Positions 42,323 through 52,096 are shown, numbered from the stretch's first letter. The stretch: DNA of 64,000 nt from JBPOFM01 sp041391925 (GCA_041391925.1 JAWKNA010000007.1:271958-335957); one strand, 5' to 3'. A program made the numbers and translations. The notes: a model not told the origin generated them from the letters alone.

Positions 42323-43837
42323 ATGTCAGACATTATCGAAATAGAAAACGAACAACAAACCAAGAAAAACCTTTACGATTATCAGCTCGCTGATCTCAAT
42401 CGTATTTTTGACGTATTTGATAAATCGCCTGACAATTTCAATCTGTTGTATCAATTGCCGACAGGAGGAGGGAAGACTGTTATTTTTTCTGAAATTGTGC
42501 GTCGCTACATTCAAAACCACGACAAAAAAGTGGTCATCTTAACCCATCGTATCGAATTGTGCAAGCAGACTTCAAAAATGCTTTCAGGATTTGATGTCAA
42601 CAATAAAATCATAAACAGCAAAGTAAAGGAACTTCCAGACCAAGATCAATACAAATGTTTTGTAGCCATGGTCGAAACGTTGAACAACCGTTTGAATGAC
42701 AAAAAACTGAAATTGGAAGATGTAGGTTTGGTCATTATAGACGAAGCTCATTACAATTCGTTTAGAAAATTGTTCAAGTTTTTCGAAAAATGCTTGATTC
42801 TGGGTGTAACCGCTACACCTTTGAGCTCCAATATCAAATTACCGATGAAGGACAATTATGATAAATTAATTGTCGGCGATGATATTGCAACGTTAATTAA
42901 AAATGGATTTCTAGCCCAAGCAGAGCTTTATAATTTTGATGTGGAATTGAACACGTTGAAGATTGGTATCAATGGCGATTATACCGTTAAATCATCGGAA
43001 GCTCTCTATACCAATTCACACATGTTGGGCAAATTGATGTTCGCTTATGAGGAAATGTCAAAAGGTAAAAAGACTTTGATTTTCAACAATGGCATCAATA
43101 CGTCCAAAGAAGTTTATTATACCTTTAAACGTGCAGGATATAACATCAGGCATCTTGATAATACCTGCACTAAACAGGAACGAAAGGATATATTGAAATG
43201 GTTTAGAAATACACCAGACGGCATTTTGACCTCTGTCAGTATTTTGACAACCGGATTTGATGAACCAAGCGTTGAGTCGGTTATTTTGAATCGTGCAACT
43301 CGTTCCTTGACGCTTTACTTTCAGATGATTGGTCGTGGCTCAAGGATTTTGGCACATAAAAACAAATTCTTGGTGCTTGATTTAGGGAACAATGCTGTGC
43401 GCTTTGGACCTTGGGACCAGTCGGTCGATTGGCAACATATATTCAAATATCCAGATATGTATCTCGATAATTTGCGAAACGATGAAGACATCGAGCGCGA
43501 TTTTGTATATGTGATGCCAGATTCCATTCGAAAAAAATTCAAAAAGTCGAAGGATATTAGTTTTGATGTCAAAGCAGAATACTTAGATGCTGTGAACAAA
43601 GGCTTCAAATCCATCACTGCCATTGAGCGTTCCATTGAACAGCATTCACAGATTTGCATAGATAATAGCGACACCATACAGGAAGCCAGAGCAATGACTC
43701 AGTTGCTTCAGGATGATATTAGTTATCGCATTAAACAGTATTCCTATTGTATCATGAACAGTACCCAAAACTATAAGGACTGGCTGATGGATGAATACAA
43801 CAGGAAATTACGTTTAAGTTTCAACGGGAAGTTTTAA
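42323..43837 (+). CDS. Superfamily 2 DEAD/DEAH-box helicase
   Basis: A 504-residue SF2 helicase. Motifs: YQLPTGGGKTVIFSEI (Walker A, about residue 47), VVILTHRIELCKQT (Ia), LVIIDEAHYNSFRK (DEAH, about 137), LGVTATPLSS (III), TSVSILTTGFDEPSVESVILNRAT (V) and YFQMIGRGSRI (VI, about 340). This is the compact form related to type III restriction/XPB-like helicases (DUF-free, no nuclease or methylase domain). The last ~120 residues are helical. No partner gene of a defence system is adjacent. Role may be in DNA repair or RNA remodelling. Confidence 0.88.
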   Translation: MSDIIEIENEQQTKKNLYDYQLADLNRIFDVFDKSPDNFNLLYQLPTGGGKTVIFSEIVRRYIQNHDKKVVILTHRIELCKQTSKMLSGFDVNNKIINSKVKELPDQDQYKCFVAMVETLNNRLNDKKLKLEDVGLVIIDEAHYNSFRKLFKFFEKCLILGVTATPLSSNIKLPMKDNYDKLIVGDDIATLIKNGFLAQAELYNFDVELNTLKIGINGDYTVKSSEALYTNSHMLGKLMFAYEEMSKGKKTLIFNNGINTSKEVYYTFKRAGYNIRHLDNTCTKQERKDILKWFRNTPDGILTSVSILTTGFDEPSVESVILNRATRSLTLYFQMIGRGSRILAHKNKFLVLDLGNNAVRFGPWDQSVDWQHIFKYPDMYLDNLRNDEDIERDFVYVMPDSIRKKFKKSKDISFDVKAEYLDAVNKGFKSITAIERSIEQHSQICIDNSDTIQEARAMTQLLQDDISYRIKQYSYCIMNSTQNYKDWLMDEYNRKLRLSFNGKF

Positions 43838-43927
43838 CATTTTCTTTGAAATTAAAGTAAGCAAAATTCGTTAGTTTCGACATTAGGTACAGTTTTTGCG
43901 AGTCTTAAAACTGACAATAAGCATTTC

Positions 43928-44623
43928 ATGAAACTCAAATTTACTCTTATAATAATTTTGTTACTAGTGTTCCGTTTGAATGCACAGGTGGACACTAGTC
44001 AAAAATCCGTACCCATTCCTGCTGAAGAAAATAAAGAGGAGAAAAAAGAGGTAGCGCCAACACCCATACTTATTAAGCCGGAAGATAAGCCAAGTCTCAC
44101 TACAAAAAAGGAGAATATTAGTGGCATTCCCATTCAAAATAGAGTGACTATGAAACCATCGGAAAAAGAATTTTCCATGATGGACAAAAGTACATTGCTA
44201 AATCCAGGTCAGATTTTTGAAGATAAATGGGCTAATGAAAAGAGAAAGGAACAATTAGAAATATATGAAAATATACCACCAGAATTATTGGGAGATCAGT
44301 TTTTGGGTGATTTTAAATTAAGGAGTGAGTTTGTAAATGTTATTTGCAGGGATTTTGGAGAAGAAGATGGAGATCTTATAAAAGTTTTAATCAATGACAA
44401 AATTGTAATTGCCCTATTGGAGCTTACACATGGTTATAAAACCTTTAAACTACCATTGGAAGAAGGCATCAACAAGATTGATTTTTTTGCCCTAAACCAA
44501 GGAAGTTTGGGTTTTAATACGGCACAATTTGAATTGTTTGATGACCAAGACCATGCCATTTCCAAAAACAATTGGTTTTTGGCGACAGGTAAAAAAGCTA
44601 CGCTTATTATTATCAAAGAATAG
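43928..44623 (+). CDS. Secreted protein of unknown function
   Basis: A 231-residue protein with a signal peptide (MKLKFTLIIILLLVFRLNAQ). A Lys/Glu/Pro-rich linker follows (residues ~25-65). The C-terminal ~130 residues look like a beta-sandwich: FKLRSEFVNVICRDFGEEDGDLIKVLINDKIVIALLELTHGYKTFKLPLEEGINKIDFFALNQGS. Likely periplasmic or surface-exposed. No named family recognised. Single gene, convergent with the HMA-like gene, five bases apart. Confidence 0.75.
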   Translation: MKLKFTLIIILLLVFRLNAQVDTSQKSVPIPAEENKEEKKEVAPTPILIKPEDKPSLTTKKENISGIPIQNRVTMKPSEKEFSMMDKSTLLNPGQIFEDKWANEKRKEQLEIYENIPPELLGDQFLGDFKLRSEFVNVICRDFGEEDGDLIKVLINDKIVIALLELTHGYKTFKLPLEEGINKIDFFALNQGSLGFNTAQFELFDDQDHAISKNNWFLATGKKATLIIIKE

Positions 44624-44628
44624 GTTGT

Positions 44629-44895
44629 TTATGCCAATGGAAAAAATGGCCCAGTTGGTACCACGTGCAAGTTCAATTCCTTCACACAGTGTTCTATATC
44701 GTGTACAGAAACAACTTTATGCGTATGTATAACAAATACTGTAGGTTTACTTCCTTCTTCAAACAGAACATCTTTTATGCCTTCCAATTGCATTAAGGCT
44801 TCTTGTATTTTATTTAAGTCGTTTGGGTGTCTGGCATCAGTAGTAAATTTTTTGCCATGGTGACCCGGAATTACATTCTCTGATAAAAAGCTCAT
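44629..44895 (-). CDS. HMA-like small protein without the metal-binding CxxC
   Basis: An 88-residue protein with the ferredoxin-like pattern of HMA domains (NDLNKIQEALMQLEGIKDVLFEEGSKPTVFVIHTHKVVSVHDIEHCVKELNLHVVPTG). The usual CxxC metal site is not present; the only Cys is near residue 71. An N-terminal ENVIPGHHGKKF segment has two His residues. It sits downstream of the APC permease gene on the same strand with 30 bases between, so it could be a soluble partner. Function unknown. Confidence 0.68.
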   Translation of the reverse strand: MSFLSENVIPGHHGKKFTTDARHPNDLNKIQEALMQLEGIKDVLFEEGSKPTVFVIHTHKVVSVHDIEHCVKELNLHVVPTGPFFPLA

Positions 44896-44925
44896 AAATT
44901 TTTATTTTTTCAATCAATAATAAAA

Positions 44926-46653
44926 TTAGATAATTAATCGGACTTCGCCTAATTCTTCCAAAGTAAATGGTGAACCTTTACCTGGCGAGCCAATAAACAT
45001 ATAATTCACTGGAATGTTCCAGCGTTTGGACAATTCTTCAATTTTTTCAGGACCGAATTTCCCATGCTCTTCAATAAATTCAATTCTGATATTGGGATAT
45101 GCTCTGTCTAGAACCTCTACATCCTTTTTTAAGTTGGGAGCAATATGTTGTGAATCCTTGAGAACTGTAACTATTTTAAGTTGCTTAGTGTTTTCGTTTT
45201 CTTCGATGTATTGTAACACACGATTGAGTGTGGCTATGTTATCGTTATTGGTAAAAAAGACAAATTGCTGTGAATTGATTCTTGCAATGAGCTTTCTCAC
45301 CTTTCTATTGAAGCCATCTAGAAAGCTACGCTCATTTGAAGTTAAATAACGAATGACCATCAAAATAACTTTTAATATTTGTATTCTAAACAACATCAAA
45401 CCTACAATTATCAATGCGGGAATTAAATATTCCAGAAAGATGGCAAGATAATCAGGATTAAGGATGATGTTGCCAATCAACGCACTTCCTACACCAAGAA
45501 TGGCAATCAACAGCGCAATCCAGCCCACGCGCTCTGGCCGCGGCAATCGGTCACGCTTGGTCTTCAATAAAAAATTACCAATCCCAAACAACACCATCAC
45601 ACTCAAAAAGGCAATTGTATAAACCCCAGCCAATGCTGGTAAATCAGCATCCGTAAGAATCAATATAGAAACGCATAATCCAAAAAAAGCCATCGGAATC
45701 AAATAAGATGTGCCGCGCCTATTTTTTCTGACCAAAAATTTGGGCAGAATACGGTCCAACGCCATTCGCTCTATCAATCCACTCACACCAACATATGATG
45801 TAAGTACAGCACCACTCAACACTAATGCAGCGTCAATGGCGATAACAGTTGATAACCAATTACCTCCGGAAACTGAACCCATAAATGACAAGAGGGTTTC
45901 TTCATTGGTATCAATGGTAGACATAGGAATGATTGCCAAAGCTAAAAACGCTAATAAGGGATTAAAAACGGTGACTAAAATCCACATATTTTTTAACGTT
46001 TTTGGAAAAACGCCTTTTTGCTGTTCTTCAACATAATTGGCTGAACTTTCAAATCCACTGATGCCGAGCATGGCGGCACAAAACCCAAAAAACAGTGCAG
46101 TCGTTATGCTACCTTCTACAGGTTCACTAAAATTGGCAAGTAAGGTTGAAAAACCATTATTAAAAAAATAATAAATACTGAAGGCGCACAGCAAAACCAA
46201 TGACGTAATATGAAAAATAAAGATTCCTGTAGCTACTTTTGCAGATTCACCAATACCCAGGATGACTAATAGCATAAACCCGAAAAGCAAGTATATAGTC
46301 ACATGAAGAATGGAAAAATCACCAAAAATATGAGCATATTTTACCGCTTCGCTTGCTGAAATCACTGCTGTAGCCATGTATGATAAAACAGTCAAGGTAG
46401 CTGCTATGGAAGCTGTGGATTTTTTTGTAGTATTCAATAGAGCGTTGTAAGCACCACCATTTAGGGGAATTGCACCAACTACTTCACCATAAACTTTCCG
46501 AAACAAATATAGTATGACAGCCACCATGAGCAGGGAAATCCAAGCATATTGCCCAGCATAGATTATAGCTAATGCTGAAACATAGAGGCAAGAAGAACTT
46601 ATATCGTTACCACAAATGGCAGTAGCGTTAAGTTGATTTAATTTTTTTTTCAT
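44926..46653 (-). CDS. APC-superfamily amino-acid permease with C-terminal soluble domain
   Basis: A 575-residue protein. Residues ~1-420 hold about 12 membrane helices of the APC fold (NATAICGNDISSSCLYVSALAII, GAIPLNGGAYNALLNTTKKSTASIAATLTVLSYMATAVISASEAVKY, GISGFESSANYVEEQQ). Residues ~430-575 are soluble and resemble a USP-like fold (NSQQFVFFTNNDNIATLNRVLQYIEEN... IEFIEEHGKFGPEKIEELSKRWNIPVNYMFIGSPGKG), which may sense or regulate. Substrate is unknown, likely an amino acid. A TAnnTTTG element precedes it. Confidence 0.87.
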   Translation of the reverse strand: MKKKLNQLNATAICGNDISSSCLYVSALAIIYAGQYAWISLLMVAVILYLFRKVYGEVVGAIPLNGGAYNALLNTTKKSTASIAATLTVLSYMATAVISASEAVKYAHIFGDFSILHVTIYLLFGFMLLVILGIGESAKVATGIFIFHITSLVLLCAFSIYYFFNNGFSTLLANFSEPVEGSITTALFFGFCAAMLGISGFESSANYVEEQQKGVFPKTLKNMWILVTVFNPLLAFLALAIIPMSTIDTNEETLLSFMGSVSGGNWLSTVIAIDAALVLSGAVLTSYVGVSGLIERMALDRILPKFLVRKNRRGTSYLIPMAFFGLCVSILILTDADLPALAGVYTIAFLSVMVLFGIGNFLLKTKRDRLPRPERVGWIALLIAILGVGSALIGNIILNPDYLAIFLEYLIPALIIVGLMLFRIQILKVILMVIRYLTSNERSFLDGFNRKVRKLIARINSQQFVFFTNNDNIATLNRVLQYIEENENTKQLKIVTVLKDSQHIAPNLKKDVEVLDRAYPNIRIEFIEEHGKFGPEKIEELSKRWNIPVNYMFIGSPGKGSPFTLEELGEVRLII

Positions 46654-46690
46654 TTTTAATGAAATGATTATTCAGAGGGGTGAGTAGTAA

Positions 46691-46698
46691 CAAAAGTA
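46691..46698 (-). promoter_or_regulatory. Candidate -7 promoter element for the APC permease
   Basis: Minus-strand TACTTTTG, exact TAnnTTTG, 38-45 bases before the permease ATG. Confidence 0.4.
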
Positions 46699-46737
46699 AA
46701 AAACCTAAAACATAAATTGCCGTAATTTAAAAATAAT

Positions 46738-47277
46738 TTAGGTTTCATCATCTGAATCTTCTTTATAAATCAATGGATGATCTTTTTCTCCCAAGCCAAC
46801 AATTTTAATAATATTGACCACCGCATTATAAAGCATAATAACCACGCTGATCAAAGCACCACTCAATAGTGAAGACATGCCCAAACTGAAATAATAGATA
46901 GTGGCATACCAATTAGCAGGCACATCATCCGCTTCCGTGATTGGTAAATTGAACAACTGAAAGCAAATCATCGCTACTATAAACACTGTGGTGTCTATAC
47001 GTGCAATTCTTAAAACTTGTGTATAATGATCATCCTTCAACTTTGATTTAGAGCCAGAGCTTACACTCAACAAAGTCAATAACAACGCCAGGATGGTTGC
47101 CGATGCCAACACGATGGTATTACACAAGGTATTGATTCCGGGTAGTGAGGTTTTGATTAAAATTTTAGCCTCATAACCGCTCAAACTCCCAAGAGTAAAT
47201 GCGCCAATACCTGTAATAATTGTAGCACAGATACCACCATACAATGCTCTTTGATTGTAATTAGTAAGTTTTAGCAT
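46738..47277 (-). CDS. Four-helix membrane protein of unknown function
   Basis: A 179-residue inner-membrane protein with four predicted helices (YGGICATIITGIGAFTLGSL, TIVLASATILALLLTLLSV, TTVFIVAMICFQLFNL, YFSLGMSSLLSGALISVVIMLYNAVVNII) and an acidic C-terminal tail ending KEDSDDET. It has no known family name that I can give. Upstream of the permease gene on the same strand, ~85 bases between. Confidence 0.75.
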   Translation of the reverse strand: MLKLTNYNQRALYGGICATIITGIGAFTLGSLSGYEAKILIKTSLPGINTLCNTIVLASATILALLLTLLSVSSGSKSKLKDDHYTQVLRIARIDTTVFIVAMICFQLFNLPITEADDVPANWYATIYYFSLGMSSLLSGALISVVIMLYNAVVNIIKIVGLGEKDHPLIYKEDSDDET

Positions 47278-47358
47278 GAAAGAAATTTTATTTTGATGAA
47301 TAGTGATAGTAAATATAAGAATAACCTATGATTTCACTTCCAATCTTATGGGATTTCG

Positions 47359-47366
47359 TAAATTTG
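47359..47366 (+). promoter_or_regulatory. Candidate -7 promoter element for NDH-2
   Basis: TAAATTTG, exact TAnnTTTG, 40 bases before the ATG at 47406. -33 match weak. Confidence 0.45.
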
Positions 47367-47405
47367 CAATAATCTTTTTTAAAAATAGCCACATCTAATT
47401 TTCTT

Positions 47406-48674
47406 TTGATGAAAGATTCAATTCATCCCAAAATAGTCATAATCGGTGCAGGTTTTGGCGGTATTGCCATTGCCAAATCCCTAAAGAACAAACCTTTTGA
47501 CGTCTTATTGATTGATCAACACAATTATCATAATTTTCAACCTCTCATGTACCAGATTGCTACAGGTGGTTTGGAACCTTACAGTATTGCCTACCCAGTT
47601 AGGCGTATTTTTAGGGAGCAGAAAAACATACGATTTCGGATGGCCAAGGTCTTGAGTTTGAATCCAGACTCCAAAGAATTGCATACTTCAATAGGCACCT
47701 TAGCGTATGATTACTTGGTAATAGCCACAGGAAGTACAAATAACTTCTTCAATTTTGAACCAATAAAGCATAAATTGTTGACCCTGAAATCGATTCCGGA
47801 TGCACTCAACATGCGCAATTTTATCTACCAAAACCTCGAAGAGGCATTGGCCCAAGCCAACAACAATAATATGGAAGAATTGATGAACGTGGCTATTGTT
47901 GGAGGTGGGCCAGCGGGTATTGAACTTGCAGGAGCACTGTCGGAGATGAAACATTATGTTCTTCCAAAAGATTTTCCTGATTTGGATTTCCAAAAGATGA
48001 ACATACATTTATTTGAGGCAGGAGGGGAGCTCTTGGGGCAAATGTCCAAAGAAGCCAGTGAAAAAACCTTAATTTACCTTCAAAATCTTGGGGTTGAAGT
48101 CCATTTGAATACCAAAGTCGAAAATTATGACGGTTCTATTCTTAAGATTGCCGACGGCAAAACCTTTACTACCGATACCGTTATATGGACTGCAGGTGTA
48201 AAGGGCGCACCCATTGATGGGCTGCCTAAAGAATCCTTGATAGGTGGTCGTATTTTGGTTGATGAGTTCAATGCCGTCAAAGGCGTCAAGGATATATTTG
48301 CCATAGGTGACGTTGCTGCCTGTGTAACTCAAGAAAACCCAAAAGGATTGCCCATGCTGGCGCCTGTAGCTCAACAACAAGGCAAGCAACTAAAAAAGAA
48401 CCTGTTGAATCTCATCAATAACAAACCGCTTCAGCCGTTCAAGTATTTTAACAAAGGGGTCATGGCTACTATTGGCAGAAACAAAGCCGTAGTCGATTTA
48501 CCGATATGGAAATTCCAAGGTACTTTTGCATGGTTGGTGTGGATGTTCATCCATATCATGTCTTTGGTAGGATTTCGCAACAGATTTGGCGCGTTTTTGG
48601 ATTGGATGGCAAACTATTTTACTTACGACAAACCTTTAGGATTAATCATCAGGCCATATAAGCGCCAAGAGTGA
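47406..48674 (+). CDS. ndh: Type II NADH:quinone oxidoreductase (NDH-2)
   Basis: A 422-residue FAD enzyme that passes electrons from NADH to menaquinone without pumping protons. Two Rossmann motifs are seen: IVIIGAGFGGIAIAKSL (FAD, about residue 10) and VAIVGGGPAGIELAGAL (NADH, about 163). IFAIGDVAACV (about 298) and PMLAPVAQQQGKQLKKN are NDH-2 signatures. The C-terminal helix region (WLVWMFIHIMSLVGFRNRFGAFLDWM) is the membrane anchor. Length normal. Divergent from the four-helix membrane protein. Confidence 0.92.
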   Translation: MMKDSIHPKIVIIGAGFGGIAIAKSLKNKPFDVLLIDQHNYHNFQPLMYQIATGGLEPYSIAYPVRRIFREQKNIRFRMAKVLSLNPDSKELHTSIGTLAYDYLVIATGSTNNFFNFEPIKHKLLTLKSIPDALNMRNFIYQNLEEALAQANNNNMEELMNVAIVGGGPAGIELAGALSEMKHYVLPKDFPDLDFQKMNIHLFEAGGELLGQMSKEASEKTLIYLQNLGVEVHLNTKVENYDGSILKIADGKTFTTDTVIWTAGVKGAPIDGLPKESLIGGRILVDEFNAVKGVKDIFAIGDVAACVTQENPKGLPMLAPVAQQQGKQLKKNLLNLINNKPLQPFKYFNKGVMATIGRNKAVVDLPIWKFQGTFAWLVWMFIHIMSLVGFRNRFGAFLDWMANYFTYDKPLGLIIRPYKRQE

Positions 48675-48767
48675 ATATTCCAACTCGTTCTAATCCATAT
48701 AGTTAAAAGTTTTAGCATTTGTGCTAATAATTACTTTTTTCTAATCATTATATTGTTTCCAATCGCT

Positions 48768-48775
48768 TATCTTTG
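48768..48775 (+). promoter_or_regulatory. Candidate promoter -7 of the cold-shock gene, giving a long 5' UTR
   Basis: TATCTTTG, exact TAnnTTTG; a start just past it would leave about 145 bases of leader before the ATG at 48929. CTTATC-TTT-GATAAG forms a 6-bp hairpin around it. Long structured leaders are usual in cold-shock genes. Confidence 0.4.
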
Positions 48776-48928
48776 ATAAGTGTTGTAAATTTAGCGTATT
48801 AATTCCTATCTTAACCTCACATTGTATCTGCACTTAATATTTTTTAGTTAATTCAATTTTAAAGTTGCGATTTCTAAATGATGTTCAAAGTAGCTTACTT
48901 ATAATAATATTAATCCTTAAAGAAAAGA

Positions 48929-49372
48929 ATGGCAAAGTCGCAACAGACCTTTAACAAAATTGAAAAAGAAAAAGCCCGTGCCAAAAAGCGCGAGGAGAAA
49001 CAAAAGAAAAAAGAAGCCCGTAAAGCAGAAGGAGGAAGTGGAGGTATCAAATTTGCCTATGTAGATGCTTATGGCAACTTAACAGATACACCACCAAACC
49101 CCGAAGATAATATAGAAGTGGATGCCGAAGACATCGTACTTGGTGTACCTAAAAAAGAGGAAGATGAACAAGAAGACCCAACAAGAAGGGGTAAGGTTTC
49201 ATTTTATGATAGCTCAAAAGGTTTTGGATTCATCATCGATGCCGAAAACAATGAAAAATATTTCTGTCATGTCAGTGGGTTATTAGACCAAATAGCTGAA
49301 AATGACAAAGTGGAGTATGAATTGGAGCGTGGCATGAAAGGTATGAATGCCGTAAAAGTCAAGAAGATTTAA
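48929..49372 (+). CDS. Cold-shock-domain protein with a basic N-terminal extension
   Basis: A 147-residue protein. Residues 1-35 are extremely Lys/Arg/Glu-rich (EKEKARAKKREEKQKKKEAR), likely a helix that binds RNA or ribosomes. Residues ~40-85 are acidic. Residues ~88-147 form a cold-shock domain, with RNP1-like KGFGFI and RNP2-like KYFCHVS. Canonical Csp proteins are ~65-70 residues; this extended form is common in Flavobacteriia. It probably melts mRNA structure. Stop overlaps the convergent pseudouridine synthase stop by four bases. Confidence 0.88.
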   Translation: MAKSQQTFNKIEKEKARAKKREEKQKKKEARKAEGGSGGIKFAYVDAYGNLTDTPPNPEDNIEVDAEDIVLGVPKKEEDEQEDPTRRGKVSFYDSSKGFGFIIDAENNEKYFCHVSGLLDQIAENDKVEYELERGMKGMNAVKVKKI

Positions 49373-49956
49373 AGGATAGATTTCAATTCTCTCACTTCCG
49401 AAGGTTGCATATCTCCCAAAAGATGACATCCAACACGCACTCGGACCAATCTCAATGTGGGAAAACCAACGGCTGAGGTCATCTTACGTACCTGTCTAAA
49501 TTTACCTTCAGTGACAATGATGGAAACCCATGAAGTCTTGCCGTGTCTACTGTTGCGGATTCTTTTACCTCTATCTGGCAAAGTTGGAATATCGATTTTA
49601 ATCACTTTACAGGGTTTTGTCATAAAACTCTTTCCTTCTATACTAATATCCAAACCTTGTTGCATTTGAACGATGGCATCGTTGGTTATGATTCCATCTA
49701 CTTGGGCATAATATTCCTTTTCCACATTGGTTGCACTGATTTCAAAACTAACTTTTCCGTCAGTCGTCAACAACAACAGACCTTCAGAATCCTTATCCAA
49801 ACGTCCAATGGCCATAATCCCTTTTGGAAACTCATATAAGTCACCTAAAAACTTACTGTTCTGTTGATGCCGAGCATTACTTTCAAACTGACTCAAATAG
49901 CCATAAGGTTTATAGATTTTGAAATGATTGTGAATTTTAACTTTAGATGGATTCAT
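49369..49956 (-). CDS. rRNA pseudouridine synthase (RsuA/RluE family)
   Basis: A 195-residue RsuA-type enzyme that converts a uridine in 23S (RluE-like) or 16S rRNA to pseudouridine. The catalytic motif is GRLDKDSEGLLLLTTDG (about residue 56, Asp nucleophile). The end has EGKFRQVRKMTSAVGFPTLRLVRVRVG, a family signature. It lacks the N-terminal S4 domain, like E. coli RluE. Its start overlaps the 3' end of topB by 14 bases. Confidence 0.91.
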   Translation of the reverse strand: MNPSKVKIHNHFKIYKPYGYLSQFESNARHQQNSKFLGDLYEFPKGIMAIGRLDKDSEGLLLLTTDGKVSFEISATNVEKEYYAQVDGIITNDAIVQMQQGLDISIEGKSFMTKPCKVIKIDIPTLPDRGKRIRNSRHGKTSWVSIIVTEGKFRQVRKMTSAVGFPTLRLVRVRVGCHLLGDMQPSEVRELKSIL

Positions 49957-51949
49957 TTAATAGCTTATGTACAAATTCTTTAGTTATTTTTTTTCCATTC
50001 GCTTTGGTTCTGATGTTATCAAACGAAAATCGGAAATCACATCCAGATTTATAGTCACTACAACCATATGCAGTATTACCTTTGACAATTTTCCCTTTTT
50101 TGCATTTTGGGCAGGTTAAATTATCGGCACCCTTAGTTTTAGGCTTTTTAACGACCTTAATTTTTGACTTGTTTTCTGCCGAAACATTTGCTTTTGATAC
50201 TTCACTACGTACTTCATAGACCAGTTCATCCACCATATGCTTCATATTAGTGATAAATGCTGCCGCACTGTAAATTCCTTTTTCAATATCTTTCAATTGT
50301 TTTTCCCATTGACCTGTCAATTCTGCACTTTTCAATAAATCATTTTGAATTAGGTCAATCAACTGAATTCCTGTAGAAGTGGGTAATATCTGTTTTTTAT
50401 TGCGTATAATATAATTGCGTTTGAAAAGCGTTTCAATGATATTGGCTCGCGTAGAGGGACGACCTATACCATTTTCTTTCATCAAATCCCTTAATTCATC
50501 ATCATCTATTTGCTTGCCAGCGGTTTCCATAGCACGTAGGAGGGAAGCTTCGGTAAATTGTGCGGGTGATTTGGTGTGTTTTTCGAGGAATGACGGTTCA
50601 TGTGGGCCTTTTTCACCTTTAATAAATGCAGGGAGTATGGATTCGGCTAGATTGTTGTTGCCAGACAAGGTATCAAACACAACTTTCCAACCTTTGATTA
50701 AAATCTCTTTCCCAGTAGCTTTAAAGTTGACATCAGTAACTTTTCCAATTACGGTTGTATTGGATACTGAACAATCCTCATAAAATACTGCAATAAAACG
50801 ACGTGTAATAATATCATATACCTTTTGTTGATTGGGTTGCAACTGACTTTCAATCCCTGTCGGAATGATAGCGTGATGGTCGGTTACTTTTTTGTCATTG
50901 AATACTTTAGTTGATTTCTTGATTTTTTTTCCCAACAGAGGTGTAGTCCATTGCGAATATTGGCTCAGATTTTTCAAAATTCCAGCCACTTTTGGATACA
51001 AATCATTTGGAAGGAAGGTGGTATCTACCCTTGGATAGGTGATAACTTTCATCTCATAGAGCGTTTGGGCAATCTTTAAGGTGTCTTCGGCAGAATAACC
51101 AAATTTTGTGTTGCAATATACCTGAAGACCTGTGAGATCAAACAATTTTGGAGCATACTCTTTGCCTTTCTTTTTAGTCACGGAAACTACTTCAAATTCA
51201 TGGCCTTTCACTTTATTGGCTATCGTTTCGCCATCTTCCATCTTCAAAAAACGTCCTTCTTCATAACTGAACAAGACATCACGATACATTGTTTGCAATT
51301 CCCAATAGGGTTGTGGCACAAAATTTTCAATCTCCTTGAAACGATTCACCAACATGGCCAAAGTTGGAGTTTGTACACGACCCACGGACAACACTTGTCT
51401 ATGTCCACCATATTTTAAAGTATATAATCGTGTAGCATTGATGCCCAATAGCCAATCACCAATCGCTCTTGAAAAACCTGCATAGTAAAGATTATCATAT
51501 GTTGCCGATGGTTTTAGATTGTCAAAGCCTTCCTTAATGGCTTCTGTGGTCAATGAGGAAATCCATAAACGTTTAACTTCGCCTTTGTAATTGGCTTTGC
51601 TCAACACCCAGCGTTGTATCAATTCTCCCTCTTGACCAGCATCGCCACAGTTGATAACAAGATTTGCTTTATCCAATAGGCTCTTTATAATCTTGAACTG
51701 TTTTTTTACACCTTCATTCTCTACCAATTTGGTCAAAAACTTATCCGGTAGCATTGGCAGATTGTTCAAATCCCAACTTTTCCAATAGGGTTTATAATCA
51801 TTGGGCTCCAGGAGGGTACAAAAATGTCCATAAGTATAGGTTACAGCATAGCCATTTCCTTCATAATACCCATCATATTTGCTGTTGGCTCTTAACACAG
51901 AGGCAATTTCACGGGCAACACTAGGCTTTTCGGCGATACAGATTGTCAC
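49943..51949 (-). CDS. topB: DNA topoisomerase III
   Basis: A 668-residue type IA topoisomerase that passes single strands and resolves recombination or replication intermediates. The TOPRIM region has CIAEKPSVAREIASVL (N-term) and INCGDAGQEGELIQRW (about residue 100; the usual Arg of DxxREGE is Gln here). The active-site Tyr is in VITYPRVDTTFLP (about residue 304). SVGRVQTPTLAML (about 185) is typical. The C-terminus has one Zn-finger-like CPKCKKGKIV...CSDYKSGC repeat. Length close to E. coli TopB (653). Confidence 0.92.
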   Translation of the reverse strand: MTICIAEKPSVAREIASVLRANSKYDGYYEGNGYAVTYTYGHFCTLLEPNDYKPYWKSWDLNNLPMLPDKFLTKLVENEGVKKQFKIIKSLLDKANLVINCGDAGQEGELIQRWVLSKANYKGEVKRLWISSLTTEAIKEGFDNLKPSATYDNLYYAGFSRAIGDWLLGINATRLYTLKYGGHRQVLSVGRVQTPTLAMLVNRFKEIENFVPQPYWELQTMYRDVLFSYEEGRFLKMEDGETIANKVKGHEFEVVSVTKKKGKEYAPKLFDLTGLQVYCNTKFGYSAEDTLKIAQTLYEMKVITYPRVDTTFLPNDLYPKVAGILKNLSQYSQWTTPLLGKKIKKSTKVFNDKKVTDHHAIIPTGIESQLQPNQQKVYDIITRRFIAVFYEDCSVSNTTVIGKVTDVNFKATGKEILIKGWKVVFDTLSGNNNLAESILPAFIKGEKGPHEPSFLEKHTKSPAQFTEASLLRAMETAGKQIDDDELRDLMKENGIGRPSTRANIIETLFKRNYIIRNKKQILPTSTGIQLIDLIQNDLLKSAELTGQWEKQLKDIEKGIYSAAAFITNMKHMVDELVYEVRSEVSKANVSAENKSKIKVVKKPKTKGADNLTCPKCKKGKIVKGNTAYGCSDYKSGCDFRFSFDNIRTKANGKKITKEFVHKLLNESI

Positions 51950-52096
51950 TAAATCTTTGGATTTATAGGTTTAAAAGGGCTTGCAAAATACGGAAATTCC
52001 AAAAGAATATAAGTTTTTTTTAACAGTAACCCGAAAAGATAATATAGAGGTATTGCCTATATTTAAGACTTGTTTCGTCCAACCAAAATTACCATA

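Noticed and set aside
42323..43837. Helicase as part of a restriction or other defence system
   Set aside because: No nuclease, methyltransferase or other defence partner lies next to it; flanks are ordinary genes and the tiny-ORF unit.
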